Of a stretch of DNA of 64,000 bases, positions 58,847 through 64,000 are shown piece by piece. The stretch comes from Bacillota bacterium. GTDB lineage: Bacteria > Bacillota > Clostridia > Peptostreptococcales > Anaerovoracaceae. The notes under the pieces were generated by a model. The model saw only the letters and a program-made list of their open reading frames with translations. It ran no database searches and was not told the origin of the DNA. Location of the stretch: NCBI GenBank assembly GCA_019420305.1, contig JAHZHL010000003.1:62001-126000 (forward strand). Reading direction: 5' to 3'. Position 1 is the first letter of the stretch; each line of letters begins with the position of its first letter. Both the position numbers and the translations under genes were made by a program.

Positions 58847-59641
58847 TTACCTCTCCAAATTATAGTCTTTTTTTCGTATGGATTCATACATCAGTATCCC
58901 CGCGGCTACCGCCGCATTCAGGGAGTCAATTTCACCGCTCATCGGTATCTTTACAATTTTATGGGCCATCTCCATCAGCTCCCGGGAAATCCCGTTTCCT
59001 TCATTCCCGATAATCAGGCCCACATCCCGCCCGAGTTCCGTGTCATAATACATTTCCTCGGTTTCAAAGCCCGTAGCGACGATTGTTTTACCCGCTTCCT
59101 CCAGAACGCGAACCGCCTGCTTCGGCGACTCCGCGGAAAATACCGGCATTCGGAAAAGAGAACCTGCCGCGGCTCTTACGATCTTCGGGGAGTAAAGATC
59201 GGCCGTTCCTTTAATCGTCATTACGCCGCTGTATCCCGCCGCGTCCGCGGTTCGTATAATCGTTCCGATGTTGCCCGGATCCTGCAGCCGATCCAGAAGA
59301 ATCACATTCCCGTTCTTTTCCCGGATTCTCTTCTGAAAAACGGATTCTTCCATCTTTTCTTTGTCCACAACCGCCAGAATTCCCTGGCTGTTTTCTGTCT
59401 GAGCCATCTGTGAAAAAAGGTGCGACCGGGCGCTCACGGTTTCGCAGGGAAGGTTCTCCGGCATACTTCCGCGGTCTTCTGCCATTACGGCTACTTTCAG
59501 GCGCTGCCCGGTTTTTACTGCTTCGCGTATCAGCTTTTCCCCTTCAATCACATACTGTCCGTATCTCTCACGGTATTTTCGGACAGAAAGGCGGGTGCAG
59601 AGCCGGTATATTTGATTGTCTTTTGATGTAATCAGCCTCAT
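58847..59641 (-). CDS. SpoU/TrmH-family RNA 2'-O-methyltransferase
   Basis: A 264-residue SPOUT methyltransferase. The knotted C-terminal domain shows LLDRLQDPGNIGTIIRTADA, GLIIGNEGNGISRELM and PMSGEIDSLNAAVAAGILMY, the three SpoU motifs; the N-terminal ~95 residues form an L30e-like RNA-binding domain. It likely methylates rRNA. Five bases separate it from pheS, the usual arrangement in Firmicutes. The first gene of the long minus-strand run; its own ribosome site is weak. Confidence 0.93.
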   Translation of the reverse strand: MRLITSKDNQIYRLCTRLSVRKYRERYGQYVIEGEKLIREAVKTGQRLKVAVMAEDRGSMPENLPCETVSARSHLFSQMAQTENSQGILAVVDKEKMEESVFQKRIREKNGNVILLDRLQDPGNIGTIIRTADAAGYSGVMTIKGTADLYSPKIVRAAAGSLFRMPVFSAESPKQAVRVLEEAGKTIVATGFETEEMYYDTELGRDVGLIIGNEGNGISRELMEMAHKIVKIPMSGEIDSLNAAVAAGILMYESIRKKDYNLER

Positions 59642-59652
59642 ATTCTCTTACG

Positions 59653-59683
59653 AAGAAAAGCCGGTCAACCACCGGCTCTTCTT
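59653..59683 (-). terminator. Intrinsic terminator of ftsZ
   Basis: On the minus strand GAAGAGCCGGT pairs with CCGGCTTTTC across a short loop and a T-rich tract follows. It separates ftsZ from the rRNA methyltransferase gene. Confidence 0.7.
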
Positions 59684-59699
59684 TATATAACTATGAATT

Positions 59700-60818
59700 C
59701 TACTTTGTCAAGAAGGGCGGGATTTTAAAATCATCCAGGCTTCCGCTGCTTTCCTTATTGTCGTCTTTCTCATTCAAGATGGAATCCGCGGCAGTGCCTT
59801 TTTTTTCTGTCTGTTCCGCATTATCTGCCGGAATGGAAACCTCGCCCAGAACATCCTCGTTCGACCTCTTTTCAAAGCCGGTAGCGATAACTGTAATAAA
59901 TATTTCATCCTTGATATCTTCTTTAATCGCAGCACCGAAAATAATAATTGCGTTGCTGTCCGCTGCTTTTTCGATTTCGCTGGCCGCCTCGTTCGCCTCC
60001 AGCATTCCCAGATCGTAACCTCCGGTCACATTGATAAGTACTGCTTTCGCTCCGTCGATGCTGGTCTCCAGGAGAGGACTTTCGATCGCATCTTTTACCG
60101 CCTGAGCGACTCTGTCTTCCCCGGAACCTTTTCCAACACCCATGTGCGCGATTCCTCTGTCCTTCATAACCGTCGTCACATCGGCAAAGTCCAGATTAAT
60201 CAGAGCATCGTTGATAATCAGCTCCGAAATGCCCTGGATTCCCTGTTTGAGCACTTCATCCGCCATTTCAAACGCTTCCAGAAGCGAAGTGTTTTCTTCC
60301 ACTGTCTCCAGCAGTTTGTCATTCGGTACGATCACCAGGGAGTCCACATATTTTTTAAGGAATTTAATTCCCAGTTCCGCATGTTCGCCACGTTTTTTTC
60401 CTTCGAACGTAAACGGCCTTGTCACTACGCCGACCGTCAGAATTCCCAGATCCTTTGCCACCTTCGCGACAATCGGCGCGGCTCCGGTTCCTGTACCGCC
60501 GCCCATGCCGGCAGTAATGAACACCATATCCGCTCCGGTAATGAATTTGGACAGATCCTCCAGATTCTCCTCCGCGGATTTCTGTCCGATTTCCGGGTTT
60601 CCGCCCGCGCCGAGACCTTTCGTCAGTTTCTCGCCAATCTGAAGCTTTGTCTCCGCCTTGCACTTCGCCAAAGCCTGCTTGTCCGTATTTATCGCAATGT
60701 AGGCCACACCCTGCAGCCCTGCATCTATCATTCTGTTAACTGCGTTACATCCGCCGCCTCCCACACCGACTACTTTGATTTTCGCCGGAGTTGACTCGTT
60801 CATTTCAAATTGTAACAT
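59700..60818 (-). CDS. ftsZ: Cell division protein FtsZ
   Basis: A 372-residue tubulin homologue. The GTP-binding loop is in GMGGGTGTGAAP, with VVGVGGGGCNAVNRMI at the N-terminus and NLDFADVTTVM as the T7 region. It ends LDDFKIPPFLTK, the conserved C-terminal peptide that binds FtsA, SepF, ZapA-linked factors and others. ftsA is not upstream; ftsQ is, at 135 bases. An extended -10 promoter (60861-60871) precedes the gene, so it can be expressed alone. GGGGAGG ribosome site is good. Confidence 0.98.
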   Translation of the reverse strand: MLQFEMNESTPAKIKVVGVGGGGCNAVNRMIDAGLQGVAYIAINTDKQALAKCKAETKLQIGEKLTKGLGAGGNPEIGQKSAEENLEDLSKFITGADMVFITAGMGGGTGTGAAPIVAKVAKDLGILTVGVVTRPFTFEGKKRGEHAELGIKFLKKYVDSLVIVPNDKLLETVEENTSLLEAFEMADEVLKQGIQGISELIINDALINLDFADVTTVMKDRGIAHMGVGKGSGEDRVAQAVKDAIESPLLETSIDGAKAVLINVTGGYDLGMLEANEAASEIEKAADSNAIIIFGAAIKEDIKDEIFITVIATGFEKRSNEDVLGEVSIPADNAEQTEKKGTAADSILNEKDDNKESSGSLDDFKIPPFLTK

Positions 60819-60860
60819 CAGAAATTACCTCCCCTGTTCTTTTTATACAACTTACAGTCC

Positions 60861-60871
60861 ATTATAGCATA
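60861..60871 (-). promoter_or_regulatory. Extended -10 promoter of ftsZ
   Basis: The minus strand reads TATGCTATAAT, 43 bases before the ftsZ start; no good -35 box. The same 11-mer precedes thiN and the first metallophosphoesterase. Confidence 0.6.
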
Positions 60872-60952
60872 AAGAAACGCCCTATGCACCTGTTTTTCCA
60901 ATTAAAATGCCATTTTTTTGGTATAAAAAAACTACAAGTTCCGCCTTTTTCC

Positions 60953-61801
60953 TCATTTTGTTTTGCGGCTGAACGCATAGTACTGTTCGTCACCGATGGT
61001 AACAACACCTTTGGTAATCTTTTTTTTGTACAGATCATACAGCACGGTTTTCAGGTTGCCATCTTCAATTCCCGTAAGCAGGTTCGAAACCGAGCCCGTA
61101 CACCGCAGCTGATCGGTCGCGTAAACCGTCGCCGTGCTCCCGGAAACAGCTATGGTTTTAAAAAACAGATCGCCCGCTTGCATTTTTTTTACAATCCGCA
61201 TCATTTGCCGGAACACCTTTTCCTCCCTGACCTTAACGTCTGAGCCTTCCTCAGCCTCCGTGACCGTCACTCCGGAAAGCATAGTAAGCTGCGGAGCCTT
61301 GTCCGCAATCTGCAGAACCATAGCGTCCCCGTCAATGATAACAAATTTTTTATCACTTTGAATGACCGCGGCCTCCTTCCGTTCTTTAACGGTAATCTCC
61401 ACAGTAGACGGAAGCCTGCGGCTGACTTCCGCAGTCTCGATATACGGATTTTCCTCAAGTCGATCTTCACATTTTCCCGCGCTGAAGTCAAACAGGTTCA
61501 TTCCGGCTTTCAGATTTGCCATCTCCTGAATCTGTTCCGCGGTAAAATGTTCGCTTCCCGAAACCTTAATCGACTTCGTATTGAATACCGGGGAGTGAAG
61601 AAAGAAATAGAGCGCAACGCACAGCGCAAGCAGAATCAGAAGCTTAAGAAGATATCTCTTTTTCTTTCTTCTTTTCTTCTTTCTGGCTATCTGCTTTTCT
61701 TCCGGCTGCTGTTCTTCCTCCTGCGCAGAATCGGCCATCTGCTCCCCGTCTTCCTGCTGTTTCGGATATTCGATTGTTTCTTTTTCGTAATCATTGCTCA
61801 T
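60953..61801 (-). CDS. Cell division protein FtsQ/DivIB
   Basis: A 282-residue bitopic membrane protein. An acidic then strongly basic cytosolic tail (~48 residues, ARKKKRRKKKRYLLK) precedes one membrane helix (LLILLALCVALYFFL). The POTRA domain (VFNTKSIKVSGSEHFTAEQI) and the FtsQ domain (SRRLPSTVEITVKERK) follow. FtsQ/DivIB links FtsL, FtsB/DivIC and the septal synthase. Its ATG overlaps the murA stop by four bases. Confidence 0.93.
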   Translation of the reverse strand: MSNDYEKETIEYPKQQEDGEQMADSAQEEEQQPEEKQIARKKKRRKKKRYLLKLLILLALCVALYFFLHSPVFNTKSIKVSGSEHFTAEQIQEMANLKAGMNLFDFSAGKCEDRLEENPYIETAEVSRRLPSTVEITVKERKEAAVIQSDKKFVIIDGDAMVLQIADKAPQLTMLSGVTVTEAEEGSDVKVREEKVFRQMMRIVKKMQAGDLFFKTIAVSGSTATVYATDQLRCTGSVSNLLTGIEDGNLKTVLYDLYKKKITKGVVTIGDEQYYAFSRKTK

Positions 61802-63057
61802 AAGAATTTTTTAATATCTGCTCCCAGTTTTTCCAGTTCTCTGTCAAATCCGCAGTATCCCCTTTCTATAAATTCGACATTTTCCACGATTGTCTCTCCG
61901 TCGGCCGCAAGCCCTGCCAGCACCAACGCCGCGCCGCCTCTCAGATCTTCCGCCTTTACGCGAGCCCCTGTCAGCGGCTGCACACCCTTTATTATAGCGG
62001 TTCCCTGTAAAATTTCAATATCTGCTCCCAGTTTTTCCAGCTGTTTTACATAGCGGAAACGATTTTCAAAAATCGTTTCTTCCATCTTTGTCTGCCCCTC
62101 AGCTCCGGCCATGGCGGCACAGAACTGCGGCTGCAGATCCGTGGGAAATCCCGGATAAGGTTCTGTCCGCACCCTGCCGGTTCCGTAAAGACGCTTTGGC
62201 GCCCGCAGCCAGATTTCACAAGGTTGCTTTTTTACCTTGCACCCGGCAAAGCGGAGATACCTCAGCAGACATTTCAGGTTCCCGCTGTCTGCTCCTTTAA
62301 GCCGCAATTCTCCCCCGGTTGCCGCAGCCGCGAGAAGAAACGTTCCCGCTTCAATCCGATCTCCCATAACCGTATGACACGCGCCGCGCAGCGGAGTCTG
62401 CCCTTTTATGACAATGCGCGAGGTTCCCGCCCCTCTGATCTGTGCTCCGCAGCGATTGAGATAATTCTGCAAATCGACAATTTCCGGCTCTTTCGCGCTG
62501 TTATGAATCACGGTTTCTCCTTTTGCCCCGATGGCCGCCAGCATGATGTTTTCTGTCGCGCCGACGCTGGGAAAATCCAGAACCAGATTTGTCCCATACA
62601 GGCGGCCTCCGGTGACAATCAGCTGCTGATCCTGTTCTTCAATTTCCGCTCCCATCTGACGGAGCGCTTTAATATGTAAATCAATCGGACGTTTTCCAAT
62701 CGCGCATCCGCCCGGCTGGCTGATTACGGCTCTGCCGCACCTTGTCAGCAGGGGGCCGATCAGAAAGATGGAAGATCGCATTTTTTCCATCAGCGGGCGC
62801 GGCACTTCACAGCAGTCCAGACCCGCGGTATCGACCAGCATTCTGTCTCCGCTGCGTACGGTTCTGCAGCCCAGCGCGTTCAATATCTCCCTCATAATCC
62901 GGACATCTGAGATGTCGGTACATCGTTCAAAAAGGTTTTCCCCTCCGGTCACAATGGACGCGGCTAGGATAGGAAGAACCGCGTTTTTCGCTCCTTTGAC
63001 GGTATACTCGCCCTGAATCGGACGGCCGCCCTGTATATGATAACTTCCCAAATCCAA
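61798..63057 (-). CDS. murA: UDP-GlcNAc 1-carboxyvinyltransferase (MurA)
   Basis: A 419-residue enzyme of the first committed step of peptidoglycan synthesis. Catalytic Cys is in SQPGGCAIGKRPIDLH; GAKNAVLPILAAS and MVDTAG-type loops match the family, and GGAALVLAGLAADGET lies near the end. The preferred start is TTG at 63057 with GGAGG five bases upstream; an ATG at 63081 lies in the loop of a hairpin and lacks a ribosome site, and a TTG at 63051 is a second option. It follows murG after 48 bases and overlaps ftsQ by four. Confidence 0.93.
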   Translation of the reverse strand: MDLGSYHIQGGRPIQGEYTVKGAKNAVLPILAASIVTGGENLFERCTDISDVRIMREILNALGCRTVRSGDRMLVDTAGLDCCEVPRPLMEKMRSSIFLIGPLLTRCGRAVISQPGGCAIGKRPIDLHIKALRQMGAEIEEQDQQLIVTGGRLYGTNLVLDFPSVGATENIMLAAIGAKGETVIHNSAKEPEIVDLQNYLNRCGAQIRGAGTSRIVIKGQTPLRGACHTVMGDRIEAGTFLLAAAATGGELRLKGADSGNLKCLLRYLRFAGCKVKKQPCEIWLRAPKRLYGTGRVRTEPYPGFPTDLQPQFCAAMAGAEGQTKMEETIFENRFRYVKQLEKLGADIEILQGTAIIKGVQPLTGARVKAEDLRGGAALVLAGLAADGETIVENVEFIERGYCGFDRELEKLGADIKKFL

Positions 63058-63059
63058 AA

Positions 63060-63097
63060 ACACCTCCGAAACATACTTCATAGTATGCCGGAGGCGT
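63060..63097 (-). promoter_or_regulatory. Hairpin covering the murA ribosome-binding site
   Basis: On the minus strand ACGCCTCCG + CATACT pairs with AGTATG + CGGAGGTGT (about 15 pairs, small internal bulge, ATGA loop), followed by TTTTT. The GGAGG used by murA lies in the 3' arm. The structure could end transcription after murG or hide the murA ribosome site. Confidence 0.75.
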
Positions 63098-63105
63098 CAT
63101 TTCAG

Positions 63106-64000
63106 TTACCGTTTCAGATCTAAGTTATTGCAGATAATTTCTACCGCGTCCAGAGGCGCGCACTCTCTGCTTCGAGCGGACATCTGACTTGTCAGCTCCG
63201 GATTGTTTTTAAATTTCAGAATCTGCGTGATCAGTTTCTCGTCGTCCAGATCTTTTTCTTCCATAATAACAGCTCCGCCCCGATCCGCAACAGCCTTCGC
63301 GTTATAATACTGATGGTTTCCGGTTACAATCGGCGACGGAATAAAAATCGCCGGTTTTCCGCACACCGTTACTTCCGCGACAGTCAGCGCGCCGGAACGG
63401 CTGATCACCAGATCCGATGCCGACAAGTATTCATCCATGTTGCTGATATATTCCATAATATGAATATTGTCTCCCAACTCCAGCTTTTTTTCGTCCCGCA
63501 GCGCGTGGAGAATAGCATCATAATAGCGGGTACCCGTTGCCATGCAGACCTGAACGCCGGGCATTCCATTCAAGGCTTCGATTACAGAAAGCATCGCTTT
63601 GTTGATCCTGCCCGCCCCCTGGCTTCCGCCGAATACCAGAAGAATAAAATCATCCCGGGAAAAGCCCAGCTTTTCTCTGGACGTGTGTTTGTCCGCTTCA
63701 AAAAAAGCTTTCCTGACCGGATTGCCGGTGACGACATGTTTTTCCCTGTGTTTAAAATATTTCTGCGCCTCCTCGAATCCCAGAAATACCTTTTCTACAT
63801 ATTTTTCCAATAGTTTGTTTGTCATTCCCGGAAACGCGTTCTGCTCATGCGTATAGGTTTTAATGCCTTCCTTGTGAGCCGCCCTTACGACAGGTCCGCA
63901 CACATATCCGCCTGTACCGATCACCAGATCCGGCTTAAAGGTCTTCATCAGTTTCCTCGACTGCCTGCTCCCTTCTCTCAGCTTTTTCATCACTTCGATG
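63106..64000 (-). CDS. murG: MurG, undecaprenyl-PP-MurNAc-pentapeptide GlcNAc transferase (5' part beyond window)
   Basis: About 298 residues of the enzyme that makes lipid II by adding GlcNAc. The frame is open to the right edge, so the N-terminal ~60-70 residues are missing. Visible are LVIGTGGYVCGPVVRAAHKE, THEQNAFPGMTNKLL, LLVFGGSQGAGRINKA and the donor-binding DLVISRSGALTVAEVTVCGK with FIPSPIVTGNHQYYNAKA, all in the normal order. The gene starts the visible murG-murA-ftsQ order. Confidence 0.97.
   Translation of the reverse strand, partial: IEVMKKLREGSRQSRKLMKTFKPDLVIGTGGYVCGPVVRAAHKEGIKTYTHEQNAFPGMTNKLLEKYVEKVFLGFEEAQKYFKHREKHVVTGNPVRKAFFEADKHTSREKLGFSRDDFILLVFGGSQGAGRINKAMLSVIEALNGMPGVQVCMATGTRYYDAILHALRDEKKLELGDNIHIMEYISNMDEYLSASDLVISRSGALTVAEVTVCGKPAIFIPSPIVTGNHQYYNAKAVADRGGAVIMEEKDLDDEKLITQILKFKNNPELTSQMSARSRECAPLDAVEIICNNLDLKR

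Noticed and set aside
1..64000. Mobile elements, CRISPR arrays, prophage or tRNA genes
   Set aside because: No transposase, integrase or phage genes, no regularly spaced repeats and no cloverleaf sequence could be recognised.

Overview
The window reads as chromosomal core and accessory DNA from an anaerobic, low- to mid-GC, probably spore-forming member of the Clostridia (Bacillota). The evidence is a TepA/YlmC pair of the type found near sporulation genes, a Clostridia-type 6S RNA, a CIRCE-controlled htpG, the order pheS-pheT-zapA-mutS2, and above all a complete set for fermenting 4-hydroxybutyrate through 4-hydroxybutyryl-CoA dehydratase. A family XIII/Anaerovoracaceae-like organism is a reasonable guess but cannot be proven here. 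I see no insertion sequences, CRISPR arrays, tRNA or rRNA genes.

Layout. 1-3.2 kb: a partial CpaE-like ATPase, TepA, a YlmC/YmxH protein and a membrane metallophosphoesterase. 3.3-7.9 kb: htpG with promoter and CIRCE, then a pantothenate operon (DUF2520 oxidoreductase, panB, panC). 8.1-8.4 kb: a 6S RNA gene and a strong upstream promoter. 8.5-10.1 kb: a methyltransferase and a YebC-family protein. 10.2-16.6 kb: two paralogous amino-acid permeases joined to a histidine kinase with a binding-protein-like sensor domain and a sigma-54 response regulator. A sigma-54-type promoter and a perfect 48-bp palindrome lie upstream of the first permease. 16.7-20.2 kb: a D-aspartate-ligase-like ATP-grasp enzyme, an Asp/Glu racemase and a MurE-like ligase in one tight operon. 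20.3-24.6 kb: a P-loop protein, small Cys-rich and membrane proteins, and a TetR-controlled YkkCD-type multidrug/guanidinium exporter pair. 24.7-29.5 kb: the 4-hydroxybutyrate module (NifU-like protein, dehydratase, a new-looking Cys-rich small protein, CoA-transferase, alcohol dehydrogenase). 29.8-34.7 kb, plus strand: thiN, an ECF S-component with an amidohydrolase, then two transporters and an SGNH hydrolase behind a consensus promoter and a leader with a terminator. 35-44 kb: addA without addB, gpmI followed by a structured RNA-like element, two FAD proteins and a second metallophosphoesterase. 44-59.6 kb: a stress/membrane cluster containing an unlisted 55-residue protein, then an 11-gene minus-strand run from an rRNA methyltransferase through pheST, zapA, mutS2, argS and two radical SAM genes. 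59.7-64 kb: division/cell-wall genes in the order murG-murA-ftsQ-ftsZ, with no ftsA.

How they work together. Core tRNA charging, cell division and peptidoglycan genes are mostly on the minus strand. The most coherent accessory ideas are: (i) an extracellular amino-acid-sensing sigma-54 circuit driving two permeases, (ii) a D-aspartate peptidoglycan-bridge module with its own MurE-like ligase, and (iii) a 4-hydroxybutyrate module carrying its own Fe-S helper and an uncharacterised cysteine protein.
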